From the NCBI RefSeq assembly GCF_034350045.1, contig NZ_CP133781.1, forward strand, positions 4,574,501 through 4,638,500: a DNA stretch of 64,000 nucleotides, given 5' to 3'. The notes under the pieces are model-generated. The model worked only from the letters and a program-made list of their open reading frames with translations, did not search any database and had not been told where the DNA came from. The translations under genes and the position numbers were made by a program. Below are positions 42,754 through 52,096 of the stretch, piece after piece. This DNA comes from Pseudomonas sp. CCI4.2 (lineage in GTDB: Bacteria > Pseudomonadota > Gammaproteobacteria > Pseudomonadales > Pseudomonadaceae). Position 1 is the stretch's first letter; the number at the start of each line of letters is the position of its first letter.

Positions 42754-45700
42754 AACGGAGTTTCCAATGCGGCATCGGTGCGCACGCCACGCCATTTGTT
42801 GACACGATGGCGAAGGCGGTCGAGGTAAAGGTAAACCACCGGAGTGGTGTAGAGGGTCAGGATTTGACTGAAAATCAAACCGCCAATAATGGTCAGGCCC
42901 AGCGGATGGCGCATTTCTGCCCCTTCAGCGCTGCTCAGCAATAAAGGCACAGCACCCAAAATCGCCGCCAAGGTGGTCATCAGAATCGGTCGCAGCCGTT
43001 GCAAGCACGCGCTGCGGATCGAATCCATCGGGCTCATACCCAGCTCCCGCTCCAGTTGCAGCGCCAGGTCGATCATCAGAATGGCGTTTTTCTTCACCAC
43101 GCCGATCAACAAAAACAGGCCCAGCAGCGAGATCAGGCTAAATTGCCCGCCCACCATGTAGATGGTGAGCAAGGCACCCACGCCTGCTGACGGCAAGGTT
43201 GAAAGAATGGTCAGCGGGTGAATGTAGCTTTCATAGAGAATGCCCAGCACCAGGTACACCACAACCAACGCGCCAAGAATCATGAACGGCTGAGTTTTCT
43301 GTGCGGCGGCAAAGGCGTCGGCGGTGCCGGCCATTTTGGCAATGACTTCAGTCGGCAAGCCGACTTTGGCCACGGCCCGCTCCACCGCTGCCGAGGCTTG
43401 TTCAAGGGTGGCGCCTTCGGTCAGATCGAAAGATATGTCTTCGGAAGCGAACTGCCCGTCGTGGGTCACCCGGTCATCCGCAAGGCTGCGCTCGTAGTGA
43501 GCAATGCTCGACAACGGCACGCGGTCGCCGGCGGCGGTAATTACCTGCACCTGATCGAGGGTGATCGGGTCTTGGGCGTATTTCGGATTGACCTCCATAA
43601 CCACTTCGTACTGGTTGAGGCTGTCGTAAATCGTAGAGATTTGCCGCTGGCTGTAGGCGTTATTCAACACCGCCGTCACCATGTTCATGTCAATGCCCAG
43701 GCGCTTGGCGGTATCGCGGTCAACCTGCAGCGTCACTTGTTGCGCGCCCCGGCCTTCGCGACCGTCAATCGCGGTGAGTTCCGGCACTGATTTGAGGGCT
43801 TCGAGCACTTTCGGGTACCACAAGCGCAAGCTGGCCAAGTCGCCGCTTTGCAGGATGTATTGATACTGCGAAGTGGTCTGCTCACGACCGCCACCAAACT
43901 GCAGGTCCTGATCAGCCTGAAGGAATAACCGTCCCCCAGGCACCAGCGGCATGTTCTTGCGCAAACGGTCGATGACCTTATCGGCGGCCAATTTGCGCTC
44001 AGCGAGCGGCTTGAGGCGCACGATAATCGTCGCGTTGCTGGTTCCGCCGTTACCGCCCACAAAGCCTGCCACACTATCGACGGCAGGATCAGCAAGCACC
44101 GCGCGCCGGAAAATTTCCATCTTGGGCTGCATCACTGCGAACGAAAGGCCGTCATCGCCCCGGATGAAACCAATCAACTGTCCGGTGTCCTGTTGGGGCA
44201 TGAAGGTTTTAGGCACTACGATATACAGCGCGACGTTGACCCCAATGGTGACGAACAGGCTCAACAACGTCAGCCGAGGATGTCGCAACACCCAGCCAAG
44301 GGAGCGATCGTATCCAGCGATCAGTCGGTCGTTTAGCCCACGGCTCCAGCGTTGCAGGGCATTTTCTTTTGTCGGGTCGTGGGGCTTGAGCCAGCGTGCG
44401 CAGAGCATCGGGGTCAAGGTCAGGGAGACCACTAACGAAACGACGATGGACGCCGCCAAGGTAATGGAAAACTCGCGGAACAGGCTGGCAACGATCCCGC
44501 CCATGAACAAGATCGAGAGGAAAACCGCCACCAGTGACACGTTCATCGACAGCAACGTGAAACCAACTTCTTTGGCGCCGAGGTACGCGGCTTCCATCGG
44601 CGGCACGCCTTTGTCGATGTGCCGGGAGATGTTTTCCAACACCACGATGGCGTCGTCCACCACCAATCCGGTGGCCAAAATCAGTGCCATCAGCGACAAG
44701 TTATTCAGCGAGAAGCCATTCAAATACATGACGGCGAAGGTACCCACCAGCGATACCGGGACCGCCAGCGTCGGAATCAGCGATGCGCGGAAGTTTCCGA
44801 GAAAGAAGAACACCACCAGAATCACCAACACCACGGCAATCAGCAACGTGGTTTCGGCTTCATGCAGCGTCGCCTTGATCACTGGCGAACGGTCCATGGC
44901 CAGGTCCAGTTTGACGCTGGCCGGGAGCACCGCTTGCAGGGCCGGGAGCTGGGCCTTTATCTGCGCCACGGTTTCGATAATGTTGGCGCCCGCCTGACGG
45001 TTGATGACCAGCAATACAGCTTGTTTATCGTTGAAAAAACCGGCGTTGTAACGGTCTTCCACGGCGTCGGTGACTTTGGCCACATGGCTCAGGCGCAAGG
45101 CTGCGCCATTCTGGTAACGGATAATCAGCGGTGCGTAGTCCTTGGCTTTCTCTAACTGATCATTGGCCTGGATCTGCCAATGGTGGTTGGCGTCTTCCAC
45201 CGACCCTTTGGGTTTACGGACGTTGGCGGCGGCAATAGTGGTGCGCACATCGTCCAGCGACACGCCATATTGACTGAGTAACTGCGGCTCCAGCTCGACC
45301 CTTACCGCTGGCAACGAACTGCCACCAATCTGCACCTCGCCAACGCCGCTCACTTGAGACAGGCTTTGGGAAAGAATGGTCGAGGCCAAATCGTACAACT
45401 CGCCCTTCGCCAATACGTCGGAGGTTAACGACAAGACCATGATTGGCGCTTGAGACGGGTTGACCTTTTTATAGGTCGGCATGCTGCGCATACCGCTGGG
45501 CAACAGATTGCGCGCCGCGTTGATCGCGGCCTGAACTTCCCGCGCTGCACCATTGATGTCGCGGTCCAAGTCGAACTGCAAAATCACTCGCGTGGAGCCC
45601 AGGCTTGAACGGCTGCTCATGGTAGCGATGCCGGAGATGGTGCCCAGCGAGCGTTCCAAAGGCGTGGCCACGGTGGAAGCCATCACTTCTGGACTGGCCC

Positions 45701-45857
45701 CGGCCAAGCTGGCCGAAACGACGATCACTGGGAAGTCCATGTTCGGCAGTGGCGACACTGGCAGCAGATTAAACGCAACGCTGCCCAGCAGGATGATCGC
45801 CAGGCTCAAGAGCATCGTCGCCACCGGTCGACGAATGAACGGCCCCGACAGGTTCAT
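42750..45857 (-). CDS. muxC: RND efflux pump subunit MuxC/MdtC
   Basis: A 1035-residue, 12-TM hydrophobe/amphiphile RND pump of the MdtC type. TM1 starts at about 12 (PVATMLLSLAIILLGSVAF). The TM4 signature is ATGLVVDDAIVVLENI, with the proton-relay Asp pair, and the C-terminal TM region has IGVVKKNAILMIDLAL. It pairs with MuxB to form a heteromultimer, known for MdtBC of E. coli and MuxBC of P. aeruginosa. Overlaps of 4 bp with both neighbours fit tight coupling. Expected substrates are novobiocin-, aztreonam- and macrolide-like drugs, from the family only. Confidence 0.95.
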   Translation of the reverse strand: MNLSGPFIRRPVATMLLSLAIILLGSVAFNLLPVSPLPNMDFPVIVVSASLAGASPEVMASTVATPLERSLGTISGIATMSSRSSLGSTRVILQFDLDRDINGAAREVQAAINAARNLLPSGMRSMPTYKKVNPSQAPIMVLSLTSDVLAKGELYDLASTILSQSLSQVSGVGEVQIGGSSLPAVRVELEPQLLSQYGVSLDDVRTTIAAANVRKPKGSVEDANHHWQIQANDQLEKAKDYAPLIIRYQNGAALRLSHVAKVTDAVEDRYNAGFFNDKQAVLLVINRQAGANIIETVAQIKAQLPALQAVLPASVKLDLAMDRSPVIKATLHEAETTLLIAVVLVILVVFFFLGNFRASLIPTLAVPVSLVGTFAVMYLNGFSLNNLSLMALILATGLVVDDAIVVLENISRHIDKGVPPMEAAYLGAKEVGFTLLSMNVSLVAVFLSILFMGGIVASLFREFSITLAASIVVSLVVSLTLTPMLCARWLKPHDPTKENALQRWSRGLNDRLIAGYDRSLGWVLRHPRLTLLSLFVTIGVNVALYIVVPKTFMPQQDTGQLIGFIRGDDGLSFAVMQPKMEIFRRAVLADPAVDSVAGFVGGNGGTSNATIIVRLKPLAERKLAADKVIDRLRKNMPLVPGGRLFLQADQDLQFGGGREQTTSQYQYILQSGDLASLRLWYPKVLEALKSVPELTAIDGREGRGAQQVTLQVDRDTAKRLGIDMNMVTAVLNNAYSQRQISTIYDSLNQYEVVMEVNPKYAQDPITLDQVQVITAAGDRVPLSSIAHYERSLADDRVTHDGQFASEDISFDLTEGATLEQASAAVERAVAKVGLPTEVIAKMAGTADAFAAAQKTQPFMILGALVVVYLVLGILYESYIHPLTILSTLPSAGVGALLTIYMVGGQFSLISLLGLFLLIGVVKKNAILMIDLALQLERELGMSPMDSIRSACLQRLRPILMTTLAAILGAVPLLLSSAEGAEMRHPLGLTIIGGLIFSQILTLYTTPVVYLYLDRLRHRVNKWRGVRTDAALETPL

Positions 45858-48800
45858 ACTTGCGCCTGCTCCAAATCGGCTGCAGCGTCCGGTTTACGGC
45901 CCCAGCGTCGGCCTAACCGGTCGAAGTACAGGTAAATAACCGGGGTGGTGAACAACGTCAGGACCTGACTCACCATCAGTCCGCCGACCATCACCAGACC
46001 CAACGGCTGACGCAACTCCGCGCCCGAACCGCTGGCCAGCATCAACGGCACGGCACCGAACAACGCCGCCAATGTGGTCATTAAAATCGGTCGAAAACGC
46101 AGCAGCGCCGCTTCGTAGATCGCAGTCTCCGGGTCGACACCACGGTTACGTTCGGCGTCGAGTGCAAAGTCGATCATCATGATGGCGTTTTTCTTAACGA
46201 TGCCAATCAACAGGATGATCCCGATAATCGCGATCATTCCCAGATCGTTGCCACTGATCAACAAGGCCAGCAATGCACCGACCGCCGCAGACGGCAAGGT
46301 CGAAAGAATGGTGATTGGGTGAATGTAACTTTCGTACAGCACGCCCAATACGATGTACATGGTCACCACCGCCGCCAATATCAGCAGCAAGGTGCTCGAC
46401 AACGAGGCCTCGAACGCCTGAGCAGCGCCCTGGAATTCAGTCTGCACGCCAATCGGCATGCCGATGTCCTTCTGCACCTGATGAATCACTTCAACCGCTT
46501 TGCCCAGCGCAACGCCCGGTGCCAGGTTAAAGGACATCATGACGGCCGGAAACTGGCCTATGTGGGCGATCGCCAACTGCCCCTGACGCTGCTCAATCCG
46601 GGCCAGGCTCGACAGTTTGACCTGGGTTCCCGCCGTGGTTTTGACGTGAACCTGTTCCAGCGCCTGCGGGCCGAGGTCTACGCCCACTGCCGCTTGCATC
46701 ACCACGCGGTATTGGCTGGCTTGGGTATAGATAGTGGAAATCTGCCGCTGACCGAACGCGTCGTACAGCGCATCGGTGATGTTCGCGACGCTGACCCCGA
46801 CCCGACTGGCCGCATCGCGGTCGATGACCAGATAGACCTGCAACCCTTTGTCCTGCAAATCACTGGCGACGTCCTTCAGTTCCGGGCGCTGACCCAAGGC
46901 GTCCACCAGTTTGCCGCTCCACAGCGACAACAGCGCGGCATCGGGTGACGACATGCTGAATTGGTATTGCGTACGACTGACCCGATCTTCAACCGTCAGG
47001 TCTTGGACCGGTTGCAGGAACAACCGGATGTTCGAAATTTTTTCCAGCTCTGGCTGCAAGCGCTGAATAATCTGCGACGCGCTTAGACTGCGTTGGTCAT
47101 GCGGCTTAAGGTTAATCAACATGCGCCCGCTGTTCAGCGTGGCGTTGTCGCCGTCGACCCCGATGTAGGACGAAAGGCTTTCTACCGCCGGATCCTGCAA
47201 AACGATTTTTGCCAGCGACTGCTGACGCTCGCTCATGGCCGCAAACGACACCGATTGCGGCGCTTCGGAGATACCTTGAATGACCCCAGTGTCCTGCACC
47301 GGGAAAAATCCTTTGGGCACGATTATGTACAAAAACACCGTCAGCCCTAACGTGGCGATGGCCACCAGCAAGGTCAGCGGTTGATGTTTCAATACCCAGC
47401 GCAACTTGCGCCCATACGCGGCGATCAGCCAGTCGATCCAGGCACCGCTGGCACGGTAGAAACGGCTCTGCTCTTCTGGTTTTGGTTCGCGCTTTAGCAA
47501 TCGAGCACACATCATCGGCGTCAGGGTCAGCGACACAAACAACGAAATCAGAATCGCAACGGCCAAGGTAATCGCGAATTCACGGAACAACCGCCCCACC
47601 ACATCGGCCATGAACAGCAACGGGATTAATACCGCGATCAGCGAAATGGTCAGCGAAACCAAGGTAAAACCAATCTGCCGCGCACCTTTGAGGGCGGCTT
47701 GAAACGGCGTATCGCCCTCTTCAATGTGCCGCGAAATGTTTTCTAACATGACGATGGCGTCATCCACCACAAAGCCGGTGGCGATGGTCATGGCCATCAG
47801 CGTCAGGTTGTTGACCGAGAAGCCGGCGAGGTACATCACGCCAAAGGTGCCGACCAGCGACAATGGCACGGCAATCGACGGAATAATCGTGGCGCTGACC
47901 CTGCGCAAGAACAGGAACGTTACCAGCACCACAAGGATGATGGAGATCAGCAATTCATGCTGCACATCCCTGACCGAGGCGCGGATGGTCTGCGTGCGGT
48001 CGGTCAATACAATGACGTCCAGCCCGGCTGGCAAGTTATCGGTGATGCTTGGCAGCAGGGCCTTGATCCGGTCAACCACCTGAATCACATTGGCGCCGGG
48101 TTGGCGTTGAATGTTCAGCAGCACCGCTTGATTTTCGTTAGCCCAAGCAGCGAGTCGATTGTTTTCCGCGCCGTCGACAATCTCGGCCACGTCTTTGAGG
48201 CGTAAGGGTGCGCCATTTTTGTAAGCCAGAATCAGGTCGGCGTATTCCTGAGGGGACTGCAACTGGTCGTTGGCATCCAGGGTCGAGACCCGCGTCGGGC
48301 CGTCGAAGCTACCTTTAGGCTGGTTGACGTTAGATGCGGTGATCAGCGTGCGAACGTCGGCCAGATTCAAGCCATTGGCTGCCAGCGCGTCGGGATTCAC
48401 CTTGATGCGAACCGCCTGACGTTGGCCGCCGGCGATGCTGACCAGACCCACACCACTGATCTGCGAGATTTTCTGCGCCATGCGCGTATCGACCAGATCG
48501 TTGAGCTTGGGCAACAGCATGGTTTTCGACGTAATGGCCAAGGTCAGCACTGGCGTGTCGGCCGGGTTGACCTTGTTGTAAACCGGCGGAGCGGGTAAAT
48601 CGGTGGGCAGCAAGTTAGTCGCGCCGTTGATCGCGGCCTGTACTTCTTGCTCGGCGACGTCCATGTTCAGGTCGAGGCTGAACCGCAGGGTAATGACCGA
48701 TGCGCCCCCCGAACTGGTGGAGGCCATTTGGGTAAGGCCGGGCATTTGCCCGAACTGGCGCTCCAGCGGTGCCGTGACGGAACTGGTCATGACTTCGGGG

Positions 48801-48964
48801 CTGGCGCCAGGGTAGAGCGTCAAAACCCGGATCGTCGGGTAATCCACTTGTGGCAGGGCCGACACCGGCAACAGGGTATAAGCGATCAAACCGGCCAACA
48901 CGATAGCCAGCATACTCAATGTGGTCGCTACCGGGCGCAGGATGAACAGCCGTGAGATGCTCAT
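45854..48964 (-). CDS. muxB: RND efflux pump subunit MuxB/MdtB
   Basis: A 1036-residue, 12-TM RND pump of the MdtB type. TM1 starts with PVATTLSMLAIVLAGLIAY. TM4 carries ATGFVVDDAIVMLENI, and the second half has LLIGIVKKNAIMMIDFAL. It is similar along its length to the downstream MuxC, as expected for the two non-identical subunits of this complex. ATG 48964 overlaps the adaptor gene stop. The C-terminus ends in a short acidic tail (AAADLEQAQV). Confidence 0.95.
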   Translation of the reverse strand: MSISRLFILRPVATTLSMLAIVLAGLIAYTLLPVSALPQVDYPTIRVLTLYPGASPEVMTSSVTAPLERQFGQMPGLTQMASTSSGGASVITLRFSLDLNMDVAEQEVQAAINGATNLLPTDLPAPPVYNKVNPADTPVLTLAITSKTMLLPKLNDLVDTRMAQKISQISGVGLVSIAGGQRQAVRIKVNPDALAANGLNLADVRTLITASNVNQPKGSFDGPTRVSTLDANDQLQSPQEYADLILAYKNGAPLRLKDVAEIVDGAENNRLAAWANENQAVLLNIQRQPGANVIQVVDRIKALLPSITDNLPAGLDVIVLTDRTQTIRASVRDVQHELLISIILVVLVTFLFLRRVSATIIPSIAVPLSLVGTFGVMYLAGFSVNNLTLMAMTIATGFVVDDAIVMLENISRHIEEGDTPFQAALKGARQIGFTLVSLTISLIAVLIPLLFMADVVGRLFREFAITLAVAILISLFVSLTLTPMMCARLLKREPKPEEQSRFYRASGAWIDWLIAAYGRKLRWVLKHQPLTLLVAIATLGLTVFLYIIVPKGFFPVQDTGVIQGISEAPQSVSFAAMSERQQSLAKIVLQDPAVESLSSYIGVDGDNATLNSGRMLINLKPHDQRSLSASQIIQRLQPELEKISNIRLFLQPVQDLTVEDRVSRTQYQFSMSSPDAALLSLWSGKLVDALGQRPELKDVASDLQDKGLQVYLVIDRDAASRVGVSVANITDALYDAFGQRQISTIYTQASQYRVVMQAAVGVDLGPQALEQVHVKTTAGTQVKLSSLARIEQRQGQLAIAHIGQFPAVMMSFNLAPGVALGKAVEVIHQVQKDIGMPIGVQTEFQGAAQAFEASLSSTLLLILAAVVTMYIVLGVLYESYIHPITILSTLPSAAVGALLALLISGNDLGMIAIIGIILLIGIVKKNAIMMIDFALDAERNRGVDPETAIYEAALLRFRPILMTTLAALFGAVPLMLASGSGAELRQPLGLVMVGGLMVSQVLTLFTTPVIYLYFDRLGRRWGRKPDAAADLEQAQV

Positions 48965-50301
48965 ACGCTGCCTTTGTCCGCCTTGCCAGCCTTGGCTGAC
49001 TCACTGGAGTCTTGGGGCGGTTTGCCGCGTAGGTCCTGATCGGGCGTGACGGGCACGTCCTTGACGTCGTTCACAACTTCAACGTCGCTGCCATCGCGCA
49101 AGCGGTCAGTGCCTTCCAGCACCACGCGCTCGCCCACTGCCAAGCCGCTGGTGATGACCGTAGAAGATTCATCGCTGCCCCCGGCTACCAACTGACGAAC
49201 CTTGACCTTCTTGTCGCCGTCCATCACGTAGACAAACGTGCCATTGGTTCCGAATTGAACCGCTGCTGAAGGCACCAGGACCGCCTGTTTAAGGGTGTCG
49301 GCACGCAAACGGACATTGACGAATTGGTTCGGAAACAGCACCTCATCCTGGTTTTCGAAGCGCGCCTTGAATTTCAGGGTGCCAGTGGTGACGTCAATCT
49401 GGTTGTCCAGGCTGGCCAAGACACCCGTGGCCTGGCGCTTCACGTCGCCGCGATCCCACGCTTCTACGGGCAGTTTGTCGCCGCTGTGATAGCGGCCGAT
49501 GACTGCCGAAAGGTCTTTCTCAGGCAGGGTAAAAACAACCGTGATCGGTTTGGTTTGGGTGATGACCAGCAAGGCTGTGGTGTCGTTGGCGGCGACAAGG
49601 TTGCCGACGTCCAGTTGCTTCAACCCGACTCGGCCGTTAATCGGCGCCCGAATCTTGGTGAATTCAAGATTGAGTTTGGCGTCGCCCACCGCAGCCTGAT
49701 TCGTCTTGATCGTGCCCACGTATTGATTGACCAGCGAAGCGGCGGTATCCAGTGTCTGTTTGGCGATGCTGTCTTCGGCGTACAGACCGCGATAGCGCTC
49801 CAGATCAACCTGGGCATTTTTCAACAACGCCTGATTGGTCAATAAGGTGCCTTGAGCCTGTTCCAACACGATTTGATAACTGCGCGGGTCTATTTCTGCC
49901 AACAAGTCGCCGGCCTTGACCATTTGCCCTTCTTGAAAGTTGATCTTGACCAACTCCCCTGCCACTCGGCTGCGCACGTTGATGGTGTTCATCGCCGTCA
50001 CGGTACCCAATGCTTTATAGATAATCGGGAAGTCGCCAACGGTCGCTGCGGCCACTCGCACTGGAACCGGACCGGTTGACCCGCCAAAACCCGGCCTCGG
50101 CGCCCCACCCTTGGCCATCCCGCCGCCCCCGCCTTTTTGCCGGGTCGCAGCGGCAGTACCTTTATCGTCAGCAGCTATATTTCCAGCTCCTGGGTGCGAG
50201 CCGGTAGACGGCCAAAACTTCCAGCACAAGCCGATAATGACCAACAGGACTAGCAGGCTAATCAGCCAACGACGGGAACTACGGGGGCCAGACGATTGCA
50301 T
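48961..50301 (-). CDS. muxA: RND periplasmic adaptor MuxA/MdtA
   Basis: A 446-residue membrane-fusion protein. An N-terminal anchor (LISLLVLLVIIGLCWKF, about 14-30) precedes a Gly-rich linker (QKGGGGGMAKGG). The lipoyl-like domain has VRSRVAGELVKINFQEGQMVKAGDLLAEIDP, the hairpin follows with LEQAQGTLLTNQALLKNAQ, and the beta-barrel has AVIGRYHSGDKLPVEAWD. The start is ATG 50301 (MQSSGPRSS); the open frame extends three codons to a TTG. It links MuxB/MuxC to OpmB across the periplasm. No regulator gene lies next to the operon. Confidence 0.95.
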   Translation of the reverse strand: MQSSGPRSSRRWLISLLVLLVIIGLCWKFWPSTGSHPGAGNIAADDKGTAAATRQKGGGGGMAKGGAPRPGFGGSTGPVPVRVAAATVGDFPIIYKALGTVTAMNTINVRSRVAGELVKINFQEGQMVKAGDLLAEIDPRSYQIVLEQAQGTLLTNQALLKNAQVDLERYRGLYAEDSIAKQTLDTAASLVNQYVGTIKTNQAAVGDAKLNLEFTKIRAPINGRVGLKQLDVGNLVAANDTTALLVITQTKPITVVFTLPEKDLSAVIGRYHSGDKLPVEAWDRGDVKRQATGVLASLDNQIDVTTGTLKFKARFENQDEVLFPNQFVNVRLRADTLKQAVLVPSAAVQFGTNGTFVYVMDGDKKVKVRQLVAGGSDESSTVITSGLAVGERVVLEGTDRLRDGSDVEVVNDVKDVPVTPDQDLRGKPPQDSSESAKAGKADKGSV

Positions 50302-50430
50302 GAATATCAACCATTGTGTGCGACGGCTTCATTGAGAGGCAGAACAATAAGCACTGTGGAATGAGAAGCAAAGGGCCTTTACCGGCTATTTACTTAGCGC
50401 TTACTTTCTATAAGGCCCTGAAGCACAAAT

Positions 50431-50457
50431 AAAAACGGCCCGGACTAGTCCAGGCCG
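50431..50457 (-). terminator. Intrinsic terminator of tpx
   Basis: The stem CGGCC-x-GGAC around TA, on the minus strand CGGCCTGGAC-TA-GTCCGGGCCG, is followed by TTTTT. It lies 18 bp past the tpx stop and upstream of muxA. Confidence 0.88.
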
Positions 50458-50475
50458 CTAATGTTTTACAACTTA

Positions 50476-50976
50476 TTACTTTAGTACAGCCAGGGCAGCG
50501 TCGTAATCGGGCTCTTGGCCAATTTCCGGTACCAGCTCGCTGTGCAGTACTTTGTCGTTTTCGTCGAGTACAACCACCGCCCGTGCGGTCAGACCGGACA
50601 GAGGCCCTTCAACGATTGCAACACCGTAGTTTTCAATGAATTCACGGCCACGCATGGTCGACAGGTTCTGAACATTTTCCAGACCCTCAGCGCCGCAGAA
50701 ACGGGCTTGAGCGAACGGCAGGTCAGCAGAAATACACAGTACGACGGCGTTGGTCAGGTCGTTGGCCTGAGCATTGAATTTGCGCACGGACGTGGCGCAC
50801 GTCGGGGTGTCGATGCTTGGGAAAATATTCAGTATTTTGCGTTTTCCGGCAAAGGTTGCCAAGGTCACGTCAGTCAGGTTGCCCGCCACCAGCGTGAACG
50901 CAGGTGCTGCGCTTCCGACGGCTGGCAGATCGCCTTTGACTTGGATAGGGTTGCCTCTATGAGTCACTTGAGCCAT
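50476..50976 (-). CDS. tpx: Thiol peroxidase (peroxiredoxin, Tpx)
   Basis: A 166-residue atypical 2-Cys peroxiredoxin that reduces hydroperoxides with electrons from thioredoxin. The peroxidatic Cys lies in SIDTPTCATSVRKFN (about residue 60) and the resolving Cys in FAQARFCGAEG (about 94). The length and N-terminus MAQVTHRGNPIQVKGDLP are those of Tpx. ATG 50976 has AAGGA upstream; the open frame continues 43 codons further but without family likeness. It is a single gene with a strong terminator, 64 bp downstream of a LysR gene on the same strand. Confidence 0.97.
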   Translation of the reverse strand: MAQVTHRGNPIQVKGDLPAVGSAAPAFTLVAGNLTDVTLATFAGKRKILNIFPSIDTPTCATSVRKFNAQANDLTNAVVLCISADLPFAQARFCGAEGLENVQNLSTMRGREFIENYGVAIVEGPLSGLTARAVVVLDENDKVLHSELVPEIGQEPDYDAALAVLK

Positions 50977-51040
50977 GAACTGAGTCCTTTTGAAGGGTTT
51001 TTGGAAGAGCCGGAAGTTAAACACGAAAGCGCTTAGCGAC

Positions 51041-51964
51041 CTATGGGGTTGGCTGCTTTTTGTCTGACAGATTGTGCCAAGCGCAAAGCTCCACCAGCCA
51101 GTCAATAAACACTCGCACTCGACGTGACATCTGCCGATGCGGTGGGTACAAGGCCATCAATGTCATGGTGGGTGGCCGAAATTCCCTGAGCACCTCCAAT
51201 AATGTCCCGCTACGCAGTTGCTCGACGATGTGATAGTGCGGTGTCTGCATCAAGCCATACCCGGCCTCGCAGGCAGCGAGGTAACCGTCCGCGCTGTTGA
51301 TTGAAAGTGCCTTGGGCAGGCTTATCTCATGGACCTCATCGCCCAGTTGAAATTCCAATCCGTAGCGCTTGCCGGAATTAGCCGAAAAATACTCGATCAC
51401 CTGGTGCCCTTGAAGGTCATCCAAGTTGCTTGGCATGCCCACCCGCTGCAAATACTCCCGGCTGGCGCACGTGACTTGGGGTATGTGGGCCAACAATCGA
51501 GCCACCAGCGAGTCATCTAGGGAGGGACCTATGCGCACCACGCAATCCACGCCCTCCCGAATCAGCTTGACCGGGCGGTCACTCATGCCGATTTCCAATT
51601 CAAGCAGCGGGTAGCGAGCACTGAATTCGGGCAACGCCGGAAGAATGATCAACCGCCCAAAACCTACTGGGATATCGATACGCAGCGTACCTTTTGGCTC
51701 GACACGATTGGATGAAAATACCGCTTCAGTGTCTTCAAGGTCGGTTAGCAAGCTGACACAGCGTTGGTAATAAGCCTCTCCGTCCAAGGTCGGTTTGACC
51801 TGACGCGTTGTCCGCTGCAACAGTTGAACGCCCAAATGCGCTTCCAGTTGCTTGACCAGAATCGTTGCCGAAGCACGGGGTATGTGCAGGCTGTCGGCTG
51901 CCTTGGCAAACCCGCCCAGCTCGACGATACGGGTGAACACCCGCATCGCGTTAAATCGGTCCAT
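51041..51964 (-). CDS. LysR-family transcriptional regulator
   Basis: A LysR regulator of about 307 residues, starting MDRFNAMRVFTRIVELGGFAK. The N-terminal HTH (about 18-40) reads FAKAADSLHIPRASATILVKQLE, then HLGVQLLQRTTRQVKPT. The effector domain begins at about 90 with the GTLRIDIPVGFGR block. ATG 51964 or 51970 may be used. It is divergent from an aldo/keto reductase gene, with a perfect palindrome between them. It is therefore the probable regulator of that reductase; the effector is unknown. Confidence 0.93.
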   Translation of the reverse strand: MDRFNAMRVFTRIVELGGFAKAADSLHIPRASATILVKQLEAHLGVQLLQRTTRQVKPTLDGEAYYQRCVSLLTDLEDTEAVFSSNRVEPKGTLRIDIPVGFGRLIILPALPEFSARYPLLELEIGMSDRPVKLIREGVDCVVRIGPSLDDSLVARLLAHIPQVTCASREYLQRVGMPSNLDDLQGHQVIEYFSANSGKRYGLEFQLGDEVHEISLPKALSINSADGYLAACEAGYGLMQTPHYHIVEQLRSGTLLEVLREFRPPTMTLMALYPPHRQMSRRVRVFIDWLVELCAWHNLSDKKQPTP

Positions 51965-51992
51965 GGGCACGGCCTGATGAATGATGATGAAG

Positions 51993-52019
51993 TCACTGTT
52001 TAGATTTTCTAAACAGTGA
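51993..52019. promoter_or_regulatory. Perfect 12-bp-arm palindrome, predicted LysR operator
   Basis: TCACTGTTTAGA and TCTAAACAGTGA flank a TTT spacer with no mismatch. It lies 29 bp from the LysR ATG (51964) and 78 bp upstream of the divergent reductase gene. It contains the T-N11-A core expected of LysR sites. Confidence 0.75.
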
Positions 52020-52096
52020 AAGCATTTTTAGCCGGTTTACCCCTGTTCTGTCGAGGGTAACAATAGGAATCTCTTTATAACGAGCCGGAGTCATCT

